Below are positions 1 through 11,291 of a DNA stretch of 64,000 bases, piece after piece. Both the position numbers and the translations under genes were made by a program. The stretch covers positions 1-64,000 of the forward strand of contig CAUEEP010000878.1 in the NCBI GenBank assembly GCA_958450365.1, written 5' to 3'. The notes under the pieces were generated by a model that was given only the letters and a program-made list of their open reading frames with translations, had not been told where the DNA came from and did not search any database. The number at the start of each line of letters is the position of its first letter. Position 1 is the stretch's first letter. Origin of the DNA: Mesorhabditis belari (Eukaryota > Nematoda > Chromadorea > Rhabditida > Rhabditidae).

Positions 1-670
1 ACAATGTTAAACCAGTTATCTAAACAGGATTTAAAACCTGAAGGGTAGCATAAAGTAAAGTGAATTTATAACGTTACTGTTTATTGGTACAGAACCGAAA
101 TGCAACAATACCTATTACAAAAACAGCATGCGCATCAAAAATGAAACAACAAAGTCCCCAAGAGGGAAGGCCAGAGCCCGCAGACCAGAAAAAACAATTT
201 CGGGAAGGGAGAAAAGGGCGAAAAATGCGACGCGAATAATTGCAAAATAGCAACGCAAATAGGAAGGAAACGGACGCGACCGTTGATCAAGTTGAATTTC
301 TCATTTAGGATTGATTGAAGCTCCTTAACTAGTTTCAGAGTTTATTTCTAACTATAAGTATTCAAATGAATATTACTCAAGTCAAACAATCTACAGAAAT
401 CCAAACAGTGAAACAAACAGAAACAAAGAGACATTAAAAACTTTGTGTTGCTTATACAGTTTTGTTTTTCCCATCTCACAAATGTTTTTATGCTTTCCTT
501 TTTAGTTAATGATTGTTGTTTAAAGTTAAAAGTAAATATTTTATGATTAGATTAAAGGGGGGATTAATCGCGGCCGGGTGACGATAAAAATTTTTTTACG
601 GCAACCACCTGTTTTTTTTATTTTAATATCGCTGATTTTAATATAAAAAGAATAAAAATCACCCGGCTAG

Positions 671-844
671 AGTGATTTGATGGGTTTACAAATTTTTGGA
701 GACACTGCAAGGCTTGGAGAAAAACAAGATCGTCACTCATCAGACACCTCAAATCGCCTTCCTATCTTATCAAGTTCCAGCGCATCTTCACCAGAAGTGA
801 CTGGATCTCCCTCCACCGTAGAACGTCTTCAGCGCTTTGATTGA
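671..844 (+). CDS. Probable terminal exon of an unidentified plus-strand gene
   Basis: Seen: an acceptor (GGCTAG) at 661-670 is followed by 58 codons open in phase 0 that end in TGA at 842-844. The translation is Ser-rich near the end (motifs LPILSSSSASSPEV and TVERLQRFD) and has no membrane segment. A second plausible open exon lies upstream at 91-232 after a TACAG acceptor (contains SPQEGRPEPAD), so this may be the 3' part of a gene that starts left of the window. I do not recognise the family. Inferred: an intracellular low-complexity C-terminus. Composition and splice context support coding, but no domain does. Confidence 0.33.
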   Translation, partial: SDLMGLQIFGDTARLGEKQDRHSSDTSNRLPILSSSSASSPEVTGSPSTVERLQRFD

Positions 845-903
845 CAGAATTAGATCTTTTTTCCATTTGTGGTCGCTTGTGGTTTTAGTTTTCTCAAATA
901 GGT

Positions 904-1420
904 GCCTTTTAGGTGTCAAAACAACTAAACAACCAGACAACTAGACAACTAGACAACTAGATAACTAGATAAATAGATAACTAGATAACTAGACAACTAG
1001 ACAACGAGACAACTAAACAACTAGACAACTAAACAACTAGACAACCAGATAACTAGATAACTAGACAACTAGACAACTAAACAACTAGACAACCAGATAA
1101 CTAGATAACTAGACAACTCGACAACTAGACAACTAGACAACTAGACAACTAGACAACTAGACAACTAGACAACGAGACAACTAAACAACTAGACAACTAA
1201 ACAACTAGACAACCAGATAACTAGATAACTAGACAACTCGACAACTAGACAACTAGACAACTAGACAACTAGACAACTAGACAACTAGACAACGAGACAA
1301 CTAAACAACTAGACAACTAAACAACTAGACAACCAGATAACTAGATAACTAAACAACTAGACAACCAGATAACTAGACAACTAGATAACTAGATAACTAG
1401 TTCTAGTTGTTTATTACAAA
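904..1420. repeat. Minisatellite of ACAACTAG-type units with a 120-base higher-order repeat
   Basis: Short units of the ACAACTAG / ATAACTAG type run for about 500 bases. The block 1081-1200 recurs exactly at 1201-1320, so the array has a second, 120-base level of periodicity. Confidence 0.95.
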
Positions 1421-1508
1421 CAATTAGACAACTAGTTGTTTGTAACAAGCAATGAATTTTAAATGAAAGTGATCAAAATAATATTTCATATATGAAGATC
1501 CATTTTAG

Positions 1509-1714
1509 AGACAAAACAGCGTCCAAGATTTTCATTAAAGCATTTGGCGTCGTTCGAAAACATGATATTGAGGCCTCACGAGACACGTTTGAGGACAGAA
1601 AATGAGCACTTGCAAGAAGAAAAAGACGCGAATCCCACCCATTCGCAACAAGAAAACGACCAAAAAACGTCATTATTTCAGAGAAAATTTCCAAGAATGA
1701 CATTTGATCAATGA
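1509..1714 (+). CDS. Possible terminal exon, charged helical C-terminus
   Basis: Seen: a TTTTAG acceptor at 1503-1508, then an open frame (entered at phase 1) to TGA at 1712-1714, about 68 codons. The peptide is highly charged (motifs LRTENEHLQEEKD and SQQENDQKTSLFQRKF), which is typical of a coiled-coil or disordered tail. It follows the exon at 671-844 across the minisatellite and could be an alternative or additional 3' exon of the same gene. No family is recognised, and the upstream donor of matching phase was not identified. Confidence 0.33.
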
Positions 1715-2224
1715 ATGGAACGGAAGTCATTTAAAGGGATTAACCCTTAAAATTGATTATGTTTGGGTTCAAAGATCTGCTCGAATCAGCTTGGATTCAA
1801 AGATTTTCCCTAAAACACTGTTTTTTTTTTGTTTCGTTTAAACTTGGAATCCTTTTTCAAACAACCGCTGAAATTTGATCCAAGATGAACCTAAAGGATC
1901 AAAGGTGTCTTGTATCGGAAAAACCTGAGAAATGGTGAAAACTCAAGGATCAACAAAGGAAATGGAAATTGACAAAGATAACGAGAACGATAACGACAAA
2001 GATAACGATAAAAATTGACTTTGATCAAATACTTTTTGTCCAATCTTTGGCAGAATCAAGAATACTAGCAAGGAAGTAAAGCCGATGATTAATCAAAGCA
2101 AACTGATCTGCCGAATAAGCTGAGCTTTTAAAAATTGACTCAATAAATTAAAAAATGTTTTAATACTTATTTTAATGTTAAAATAGAGCGAATTCAAGCG
2201 GTTAAAAAGCAAAATAAAATGAAA
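1715..2224. other. Intergenic, no gene seen
   Basis: AT-rich single-copy sequence with a short run of ACGATAACGA-like units near 1970-2010. No exon-like open frame with splice context was seen. Confidence 0.5.
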
Positions 2225-2630
2225 GCAAAAGGACGGGATCGAACCCGAGCGAAAGGTGGACAGCTTGTTTCGGAAACCAGACTCTTATCCGCTACACCAC
2301 GAGGGCCCGTTTCGAAAAGGGGAAAGAAGCCTTATAGGTACAATCCTGGTTGAATCCTGGTTGAAAAATCCTGGTTGAATCAATCATCAATCAATCCTGG
2401 TTTTGAAAACAAGACTCTTATCCGCTTGACCACGAGGTGAAAGAAGTGACCACGAGGTGAAAGAAGCCAAACGGTGAAAGAAGCCTTATAGGTACAGCAA
2501 TCTAATCCTGGTTGAATCAATCATCAATCAATCATGCAATCCTGGTTTTGAAAACAAGACTCTTATCGACTACACCATAAGCCAACGCTTCGAGACGGTG
2601 AAAGAAGGCTTATATAGGGAAAAGACCTTA
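2225..2630 (-). repeat. Cluster of tRNA-derived (SINE-like) sequences
   Basis: Seen on the minus strand: a full tRNA-like unit (about 2228-2307) with an A-box-like GTGGTGTAGCGGATAAGAG and a B-box GGGTTCGATCCC, then two partial copies of its A-box end near 2405-2450 and 2548-2600, each followed by GGTGAAAGAAG. The T arm lacks one base and the acceptor ends do not pair, so a working tRNA is unlikely. Inferred: Pol III-derived short interspersed repeat, tandemly fragmented. Confidence 0.6.
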
Positions 2631-3734
2631 TCTAGGTCCGTTTTTTTGACCTTTAATTTGAGGTTATCTCAGCCTTGTGAGCTTCCCTTTTGAAATCTTT
2701 TGCTGATTGTACTTTTGCTCTTTGTGCTTTTGTGCTCTCGTGCAAACACAACCTTCCTCGTGCACTTAGTTTCTCATTTTCAACTTGATTTGACTTGATT
2801 TGACAACTTGATTTGCTAGAAAATGAAGGATTCAGCACGAGAAATGGTGTGTTCTCGCTTTCGAGCACAAAGTACAACAATATATGGTTGTACTTTGTTG
2901 TACAATACAAAATACAACAGTAAAACAATGTGAGATTCCTTTTTTAGTTCTCTTATAGGTCAAAATTTAATCATTAGAATCATAAAAAAGACTTTTTCTT
3001 TTGAAAGATTGACTAAATAATCTAAGACAAACAAACTTAGTGAAAGCTTACTCCCATTTATTAAAGCTTTATGGCCGTGTAAAGCTTTATGACCGTGTAT
3101 GGCCTTTCAAAAAAGTCTAAAAGTATAAGGAGTTTAAAAAGAGCGCAAGAAAACGTCAAAGGGTGAGGATCCTAATTGTGAAAAAGACGACTAAGGCCAA
3201 TTTTTGGGGAAAAGGAAAAGGGAGGGGTCCCCGATCCCTTCTTTTTCATCTCTTTTCCTTTCTTTTCCTTTCTTTCCTTCAGTCTGTCTGTTCCCTTCTC
3301 TTCACTCTAAACAACTATCGAATCGGGGTTGGAGACAGACTGGGGACATCAACAGAGTGCCCCCTTCCCCTTTCTCCAATCTCAGTTTGGCAACAATCGA
3401 CGCTGATACTGGACACGAAAATACGCTTTTGGCCTTTTCACGTTCGTCTTGAATCGAATTTTGAAGATCGAGTTTTGAAAACACCACGCATCTGAGACAA
3501 AGCAACGAATGAAAAGAAAAACTGTCAATAAGAACAGTGAAGACATTATGCTTATTACTTCTCAATAACTTTTGATTCTTCTCAGCTTGGCCAGTCAACT
3601 TGAGTCCAGAACTGTTCCAAGAAGCTAGAAAAGAGAAAAACCAGAGCTCAGGTCCAGAGACAAACCAGAGCTCTGGTCCAGATCTAGCAAAATTTACTAG
3701 GCCTAATTCTAAGCCTAATATCTTCGGGACCTGG
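2631..3734. other. Gene-poor stretch
   Basis: Contains a pyrimidine-rich tract (3236-3300) and open frames on both strands that overlap each other. None has splice context, a signal sequence or a recognisable motif. Nothing else is supported. Confidence 0.4.
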
Positions 3735-3815
3735 ATCCAGAAAATGGGGATTGAGCCCAACTCAAATAGATTTAGTGCAAGGCGCTAGCCGCTAGCCTTT
3801 CCACTAAGCCTCACC
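3735..3815 (-). pseudogene. tRNA-like SINE head
   Basis: Minus strand: GAGGCTTAGTGG (A-box-like) and TGGGCTCAATCCCC (B-box-like) about 50 bases apart, the spacing of an internal Pol III promoter. The acceptor stem is not complementary, so it is read as a tRNA-derived relic and not a tRNA gene. Confidence 0.5.
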
Positions 3816-4123
3816 CCAAAATCCGCAATCTTTGGCGAATATCTTCTTTAAAATTTCAAATTTTAGCTAGCTTTTTGTTTTTTAGAAACTAGATTCAATT
3901 CTGTGTTAGCTTATAAAAAAATTATTTTGATTGAACGACAGATCAGTAATCAAAATAACCCTAAACATTTTTCCCCGGCTAACCAGCTTCTCTGGCCGAT
4001 TCCTGGCCGCCAGTTTTAAATTTAAATCAACTTTAAATCAGATAAACTTTGGCCACTTTGACAGTTTCCATTTTTAAGGGGTTTTTAAATCAAAAACTAT
4101 AAGTCTAGTCTCATAATTTGGAA

Positions 4124-4235
4124 TAAAAGAAGAAAGAGAAGAAAGAGAAGAAAGAGAAGAAAGAGAAGAAAGAGAAGAAAGAGAAGAAAGAGAAGAGAGA
4201 GAAGAAAGAGAAGAAAGAGAAGAAGGAAAACAACG
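4124..4235. repeat. Purine microsatellite (GAAAGAGAA)n
   Basis: About a dozen 9-base GAAAGAGAA units. Phe/Ser-rich frames on the complement are by-products of the repeat. Confidence 0.9.
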
Positions 4236-5035
4236 AGTGTATGCTTTTTTTAGTTAAACGCCGTTGGACATTTTCGACCAAGGTGATAATTTTTAGTGCA
4301 TTTTGTATTTTTAGTTTTAAATTTGAACTTAAAATGAAATATAATTCCGCATAAAAGAAAAACCTTTCCTCAAATACGTTTCCCACTAATTTTTTTGCAA
4401 ATTTTCAATGAAAAATTCTTTACCTAGCTGTACAAATAGTTCTGCACAATGAAATGATCAAGAATAAGATAGAGAAAAGATTTGAAACTGAAAATATTAA
4501 GATTTAAAGATACAATCAATACGACGAAAAAGAAAAACTGAAAAGTAACTCGAAAAGTAAATTTTCGATTCAAAAGAAATGAATTAAAGAAGTTGGATCG
4601 CTTGAAAAACTCAAGAGGAATCGAGGATGTCACCTCGAAAAAGCGCTCACTCGAATTCGAATCAAAAAGAAATGAGGAAAATGGGAAAAAGGGTCAAAAG
4701 CTTATGGAAAGCTTTCTCATAAAAGGCACGGCATTGAGCTGCAATGCCAAAACAATTGGCCTGTTATGTGGGGAAAAGAGAAGGGATTGAGAGTTGAAGG
4801 GAAAGCCGACAGAGTCAGCGCTGATCCTGAGTGACAGCCGATGCTTATTTTGAGGCTACCCCAAATAGACCTTTTTTCCGATAACAAATATGCTTTTGAA
4901 AAGTTGACTATAACTTTTTCTTGCCAATTCCTTCATTTCTTTATTACTAATACACTTGGATCTGATTTTCAAGTAAGACGGGAGCCCACGGGTCTGAAGA
5001 TCCGGGTATTTCCTTCTTTCTCTCTTTCTTTCTTC

Positions 5036-5402
5036 TTCCTCCTCGTCTTTCCATCTTCCTCCTTGTCTTTCCTTCTTCCCTTTTGTCTTTCCATCTTCCT
5101 CCTTGTCTTTCCATCTTCCTCCTTGTCTTTCCATCTTCCTCCTTGTCTTTCCATCTTCCTCCTTGTCTTTCCTTCTTCCTCCTTGTCTTTCCTTCTTCCT
5201 CCTTGTCTTTCCTTCTTCCTCCTTGTCTTTCCTTCTTCCTCCTTGTCTTTCCTTCTTCCTCCTTGTCTTTCCTTCTTCCTCCTTGTCTTTCCTTCTTCCT
5301 CCTTGTCTTTCCCTCTTCCTCCTTCTCTTTCCCTCTTCCTCCTGGTCTTTCCATCTTCCTCCTTGTCTTTCCCTCTTCCTCCTTGTCTTTCCTTCTTTCT
5401 CT
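5036..5402. repeat. 20-base pyrimidine minisatellite, about 18 units
   Basis: Unit TCCTTGTCTTTCCTTCTTCC, nearly uniform with a few single-base variants (CTTCCC, CATCTT). It keeps long frames open in several phases on both strands. These are repeat artefacts, not genes. Confidence 0.95.
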
Positions 5403-5412
5403 TGACAAGTTA

Positions 5413-5500
5413 AGGTACTGGATAGCTCAGTGGTTAGAGCAATTGGAAAGCAAAAGCTCGGAAAGCAAAAAGTCGAGGGTTCAATCCCTCGAAAATCTAC
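5413..5500 (+). pseudogene. tRNA-like sequence with a disrupted anticodon region
   Basis: Seen: TAGCTCAGTGGTTAGAGCA (A box with a perfect GCTC/GAGC D stem) and GAGGGTTCAATCCCTC (B box and T stem). Between them the anticodon arm is replaced by a duplicated GGAAAGCAAAA segment. The T loop is one base short and the acceptor strands do not pair. Inferred: a pseudo-tRNA or SINE head. Confidence 0.6.
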
Positions 5501-6649
5501 TTTTTCTCCTTGATACTTTTTTTCGAAAACTCCTTTACTTCTTGATTATAATTGGGAAGAACAAGCGAAAATTTGGGCATAGATAGCATAATCATAGCTT
5601 AAATACTTAAATCTTTGATTACATTTAACAACATTATCAAAACATATAGTGTTGTTTTTATCAAAACATTCTCAAAATAGCTGGAGAATATTGTCAAGTC
5701 AAAATCGAGTTTACAAATAAGCTTTATTCATCTCATAGAGTTTTCATCTGAATTCTGAATCAATTTTTAGTTTTTCTCTAACACGAGATACAAAATTAGG
5801 CCTTTTCAGTGTAAGATCATGTGCAATACTCCTAAATTTCATTCAATTTCATCAAACTAACATCGACTAGCAATAGCTAGCTTTGGTAGCACTAGCAATA
5901 GCTAGCAATAGCAATAGCTAGCTTCAAACTAACATCGACTAGCAATAGCTAGCTAGCAACGTCCATTTAACAATAGGCTCAATACAGGAATAGACGAAAT
6001 ATTAAAATTTCTGGTTTAGAATTTAAACTAGACCACTCAAAGAAATGATAAAACGATTTCAGTACCTTTTTTTGCGCGATTCAACCGATTATGCTATCTA
6101 TCGCTTCATAAAAAAGCAAACAGAAATGGAAAATAGAAAAAAGTGAGAAGTATCAAAGTGAAATGATCGTGTCACTTTTTTTTTGCTTTCTGGAAACCTT
6201 TTTATGACCTTTTGGTGTAGTGTGTTTATTTTTGAGAGGTTCCCCAAAGTGCGAGCAATGGGAAGGATTAGGACGGGTGAAAGGGGGAAATGGGGAAAGG
6301 AGACAACCAACTCCCAGATACACACAAATGCACAAAGGATTTGTGGGTGCTTTGTGGATGTGTTTTTGAAATTGGTACTCATACAGCGTTTGGCTATGAA
6401 AAAGTCTCGTTTTAGGCAGTTTTGTGAACTGTATCCAGGGGGTTAGGAGCAAGTAAAAAAAGTGAGAAGTATCCAAAGTGAATACAAAGTGAAGTTTTGG
6501 TTTGTGAAAGTGCAGTGGAACGTGAGATAATCGAGGTATGATTATAGATATGATTTTACGAGTATGAAGCTTGATTCAAAAAGTGTAATTCAAACGAAAA
6601 AATGTAACCTAAAAGAGCTGGAAAACGTGACTTAAATGATAGAATAAAT
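5501..6649. other. Gene-poor stretch with short local repeats
   Basis: Contains AGCAATAGCTAG repeats at 5865-5960 and two similar 25-base segments (AAAAAGTGAGAAGTATC type) at about 6137 and 6456. No splice-supported exon was seen. Confidence 0.4.
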
Positions 6650-7240
6650 TGAATTAGATCAAATCCGAATTTAATCAGATCATTTGAATGGAATCAGATC
6701 ATCCAGATTGAATCAGATCATCCAGATTGAATCAGATCAGATCCGAATTGAACTCGATCATCCGAGTTGAGTTAGATTATCCGAATTGAAACGGATCAGA
6801 TCCGGATTGAAACGCATCAGATCCGGATTGAATCTGATCATCCGAATTGACTTAGATCATCCGAATTGAAACGGATCAGATCCAAATTTAAGTAGATCAT
6901 CCAGATTGAATCAGATCAGATCCGAATTGAATCAGAACCCAAAGGCTCCTGGAGTGGACATCTACTTAAGATGGGTTGCTGATGCATGGGATTCAATTTC
7001 GAAAGAAGTCATTCGTCGGTCCTTCAAAAGCTGTGTTGGAGTCGATCCAAATGGTCCGGATTGAATCAGATCAGATCCGAATTTAAGCAGATCAGTTCCG
7101 AATTGAATTAGATCATCCGAATCGAAACAGATCATCCGAATTGACTTAGATCATCCGAATTGAAACGGATCAGATCCGAATTGAATCAGATCAGATCCGA
7201 ATTGAATCTGGTCAGTTAGATCATCCGAATTGAGTCAGCT
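6650..7240. repeat. Degenerate 20-22 base satellite (GAATCAGATCAGATCCGAATT type)
   Basis: Diverged units of GAATCAGATCA(T/G)ATCCGAATT run for about 590 bases, interrupted once at 6939-7055 by a unique segment that looks like transposase coding sequence. Confidence 0.85.
6939..7055 (+). pseudogene. Pogo/Tigger-type transposase C-terminal fragment inside the satellite
   Basis: Seen: about 39 open codons containing VADAWDSISKEVIRRSFKSC. Known: DDE-type pogo/Tigger transposases end their catalytic domain with a W-xx-I-xx-xx-I-xx-SF-x-xC signature, which this matches. There is no start, stop or flanking coding sequence. Inferred: a captured fragment of a transposase, not an active gene. Confidence 0.6.
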
Positions 7241-8009
7241 CAGACCAGAAAAGTTCTTTTTAACCGAAATCCAAATTCTTTTTTTGTCTCATGGAATAAG
7301 CATTTGCCAATCAAAAATCAATACATCAAACCCAGTCGGGTTGCGAAAAAAGAAAGGGACATTAGTGGGGTGAGAGTTTTTTTGAAGACAAATGAATGCA
7401 ACACTTGCGGGAGAGGATGAATGGGGAAATAGAGAAATAAAGAATCTAGAGTCTTAAGTTTCTAACTTAAGAGCCAAAGAGTTCTAAAGTTCTAAAGAGT
7501 TGTTAAAAATAAATCAATGCAACATTTAACATTTGCTAAAAGAAAGCTCCACCCTTTCCTCACTCATTTCTCTTTCAAAAGTGCTAAGAGAGGATATCTG
7601 CCATCAACTAAGTACGAAAACAAACAAATCATGGCACTTCATCTCACTCAACTCGACTTGACTCGACTTGACCACTCGACTTGACTTGACTCTAACAAAA
7701 ATTGTGTTAGAGCTTTAGAGCTTTAGAGTTAGTTATGTTAGAGCTTTAGAGCTTTAGAGTTAGTTGTGTTAAAGCTTTTTGTTGCATGAAGGGAGCTTGA
7801 AATTCACTGTATTTGAACGAGTCTTGAATTTGAAAGTCTTGAAAATTGGAGTTCAAAGGATAAGGAATGATTCTAAGAATAATAGATAATTTGTAATTGC
7901 TAAGGAAACAGTGAAATCTAAAATCTAAACTTTTTTCCTAACAATTATTACAAGTCTGTTACTATTGCTTGATTATTATTACTTGATTTGAAAAAGTAAA
8001 CATGTATAT
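7241..8009. other. Gene-poor stretch
   Basis: Short local duplications only (ACTCGACTTGACTCGACTTG at 7650-7690; a TTAGAGCTTTAGAG repeat at 7705-7765). No coding exon was recognised. Confidence 0.4.
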
Positions 8010-8664
8010 GTCGTAGCCGATTATGAATTTCAGCCGATTATGAATGAGTGGGTCTAGGAGCGTCCAACCATCAAGTATTTAGTATCATTCAACGCAGAAT
8101 CATTAATAAATATGTTAAATTTTTAAAATTAGAAAGATTGGATAAAAAGAAAAAAAATTATGGGGCCTCAAAGTTTCCTCTTGAACAAACAGTTTTTTTG
8201 CTCTAATTTTTTTTCTTTTTATCAAATCTTTCTAATTTTAAAAATTTAGCATAATTATTAATGATTCTGCGTTGAATGATCCCAAATACTTGATGGTTGG
8301 ACGCTCCTAGACCCACTCATTCATAATCGGCTACGGGGGTCCCGCCGATTTTGAATGAAACGTTGTAGAGCCGGTAATTTTTAACCTAAACTTACAAATT
8401 TGGTACCAATCGACGCAGAATTTAATTCGCTACAAGATGATATAATATTGTCCTCATACATTAAAGGGTTGCTCTACTAGAAAGATTTACCAAAAAATTT
8501 CATTCATAATCGGCTACGACATCGGCTACGACATCGGCTACGACATCGGCTACGACATCGGCGACGACATCGGCGACGACATCGGCGACGACATCGGCGA
8601 CGACATCGGCTACGACATCGGCGACGACATCGGCGACGACATCGGCGACGACATCGGCTACGAC
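8010..8664. mobile_element. TIR element ending in a 12-base tandem array
   Basis: The left end GTCGTAGCCGATTATGAA is inverted at the right end (TTCATAATCGGCTACGAC, about 8502-8520). A large imperfect internal inverted repeat spans about 8035-8330. A second copy of the element lies at 62,926-63,420. No coding capacity. In this copy the terminal ATCGGCTACGAC motif continues as 13 tandem units (8509-8664). Confidence 0.85.
8509..8664. repeat. 12-base tandem array grown from the TIR tip
   Basis: Thirteen units of ATCGGC(T/G)ACGAC. The unit equals the last bases of the element's own inverted repeat. The copy at 62,926-63,420 has only one unit. Confidence 0.95.
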
Positions 8665-9329
8665 ATATAAAAGCAAGTAATCCTTTTTAAAGCCTTTGTC
8701 TAATGCCAAAATTGTAGAGTTTAAGAAAAGAATCTAAACAAATTCTTGAAATCATATGCTATCATGCAAAACTTTTGGGTGCTCGATCAACTTCCTGCCG
8801 TTTCTTTCCCTCTCCACCATTCACGAAAAGCGAATGGCAGTCAATCCATCATCCCCTCATCGAGCTCCCCTTCTCCCAAATAATAAAACCCTCGTTATTT
8901 GTTTTCAGGTCATAAAATGATTGGTTAGAGCCCGTGTTTGGAACGACCAATCCCTAATTCAATTAGAAAATGTTGCAAGTGTCAAAAATGTTCATATTGG
9001 GTAGGGAACGTTGATATTGACTGGTTGATTTAATCGAAAAATAGCCCATTGTACAGTGAAAGAACTGAAAGTCACCAGAAATCCAGAATTTGAACTGAAA
9101 GTCACCAGAAATCTATTGAATTCAGAAATAGATTAGCATTTAACTTTACAACTAACTTTACAACTAATCTTTCTTCTCCTTCTTTACTTGTAAGGCAAGG
9201 GTTTTATAAAAAAAGAAAAATCTGACTGAAAAGGCCGTAAACTGAGTTTAAAATCTGACCCAAAAGGGGATAAGATCACAAGTTTTAAGTAAACAAGTCT
9301 ATAAAACTCTATAAAACAAAAAAACAGGC
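8665..9329. other. Gene-poor stretch
   Basis: Nothing with splice context. ATTGGTTAGAGCCCGTG near 8930 resembles an A box, but no convincing B box follows. Confidence 0.35.
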
Positions 9330-9540
9330 AATAATGATTCAAAACTCTAAACAAAACACTAAACAAAACACTAAACAAGCTCTAAATAAACTCTAAATAA
9401 GCTCTAAATAAGCTCTAAATAAGCTCTAAACAAAACTCTAAACAAGCTCTAAACAAAACACTAAACAAAACACTAAACAAAACACTAAACAAGCTCTAAA
9501 TAAGCTCTAAACAACCTCTAAACAACCTCTAAACAAAACT
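9330..9540. repeat. CTAAACAAA / CTCTAAATAAG minisatellite
   Basis: Alternating CTAAACAAAACA and CTCTAAATAAG units. Confidence 0.9.
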
Positions 9541-9629
9541 ATCGTATCAAGAATAAAAAAACCCAATACAAATCAAAGGAATGACTATTGTTTCTCCCGC
9601 CTTTCAGAGCCAATGGAGGGAACAGATTC

Positions 9630-9630
<1 letters not shown>

Positions 9631-9684
<54 letters not shown>

Positions 9685-9686
9685 AA
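9631..9686. repeat. (GAAA)n microsatellite
   Basis: About 14 GAAA units. The flanking open frame on the plus strand exists only because of this run. Confidence 0.95.
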
Positions 9687-10581
9687 TTGGTGAAAGAAAA
9701 GACAAGGATTGAAGGGGTCTCCTTCATGAAATCCGATCCACCATCGTTGACGCTCTCCTGTTTTTCGGGAATGGAGGAGCACGTTTTGTGGGAAGTACAA
9801 TTGTTAGAAAAGGGGTGTCCAAAACTGAATGTTTTGTAGCTAACAACAATGCTGAATGTCTGATTTTGCTTTGTTCAGTAAAGTATTGAGCAGAAAGCTT
9901 TCGTTTACTTTCGTACTTTCGTTTAAAACCAAGAAATACATCAATTGAACTACGGTTTGTTTCATTAGAAAGGCTAATTATTTTGCTGCAAAATAACATT
10001 AAAACGGGTTTAAAATGATGTATGTCTAGCTTTTTTTGAGAGCGTAAAGTCGGGTAGTCAAAAAGGGCGATGGCTCGATGATGTAAATAGATGGAATCGA
10101 TCAAATTAGACACTTTAGCTAAGGAAACCTATCTTCGTGTCAATAGAGAAAAGATAGAGCATAAAAAGTTTAGTATATAGCCAAATTTTCAGAGAAATTC
10201 ATTCAGCCAATTTCTTCGTAGAGGTTTTTATAGATCAAAAACACGAATTTGCTTGAAAGTGAACCGAAATTGATTTAAATAGATGGAAATTGAACAAAAA
10301 AACACTTTTATTTTGAGGAAACCATAGGTTAATTGGTGAATTTGTTATTTTTCCACGTTTCAACTGACTTTCTGGACAGCCTAATAAAATTAAAGAAAAG
10401 ATTGGTCTCTGAGATCAAGCTAATCGATACCAACAGCTTTGCTAGAGTTTTTGCGAATAAAACTTTAAAGGAAAATGTTCTGAATAACAAAAGTACTTAG
10501 TTAAAGCTTATAGAAAGATCACTTTAATGTTAAATTCTAGAAATCAACAAAGGATTCGATACAAATATTTACTTGTGATCC

Positions 10582-11291
10582 TTTTCCGAGAAAATCCTGG
10601 GTTGGCGCTTTAAAGCGTGGTAAAACTACCGTAGCCCTCCCAAATTGGCGAAGAATTTCTTTTTTTTTCATTCTTATTCATTTCATTTTATTCTTTTTGC
10701 GTTTTTCTGATGTGGGGCGTTTGTTTTTGCAGGAAACAAAGAGGATAAAGCTAAGTTACGTTTTTAACAGCATTTTCTATGGCGAAAGCCTTGTTTGTAG
10801 AGTTTTTTTTTAGATTCACTTGCTTCCCGACCATCTACTACACGAACTTGATGCAAACTAATGTGAAGTTAAGTGCTTTTATCATTTTCTATGGCGAAAG
10901 CTTTGTTTGTAGAGTTTTTTTAGATCCACTTGCTTCTCAACGATCTGCTCCACGAACTTGATGCAAACTAATGTTAGGTTAAGTGCTTTTTATCATTTTC
11001 TGTGGCGAAAGCTTTGTTTGTAGAATTTTTTTAGATTCACTTGCTTCCCGACCATCTACTCCACGAACTTGATGCAAAATAATGTTAATTTAAGTGCTTT
11101 TTATCATTTTCTATAGCGAAATCTTTGTTTTTGTGACTTTTTAGTTGAAAAAACGTTGAAACGTTGAAGAAAAAAGCAAAAAGAATAAAATGAAATGAAC
11201 AAGAATGAAAAAAAATGAAATTTCGCGCAAATTGGAGCAATACGGTAGTTTTACCATGCTTTAAAGTGCCAACCCAGGATTTTCTCGGAAA
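10582..11291. mobile_element. TIR element with an internal 111-base tandem array
   Basis: Seen: arms of about 125 bases face each other. The left arm starts TCCGAGAAAATCCTGGGTTG, and the right arm is its diverged inverse ending CCCAGGATTTTCTCGGAAA. Between them lie three full copies and one partial copy of a unit of about 111 bases, recognisable by ATTTTCTATGGCGAAAGC at about 10,772, 10,884, 10,995 and 11,106. No transposase is present. Inferred: a non-autonomous foldback-type element whose centre has become satellite-like. Confidence 0.85.

Noticed and set aside
904..1420. Possible CRISPR array
   Set aside because: The repeats are contiguous short units with no unique spacers, and the genome is clearly eukaryotic.
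3302..3760. 152-codon frame on the minus strand
   Set aside because: No domain, poor composition, and it overlaps a tRNA-like relic and other frames.
4841..5413. 190-codon Leu/Ser/Pro open frame
   Set aside because: It is the 20-base pyrimidine minisatellite read in frame; equally long frames exist on the other strand.
8500..8709. Val-Val-Ala-Asp repeat protein on the minus strand
   Set aside because: Produced by the 12-base array; no splice context.
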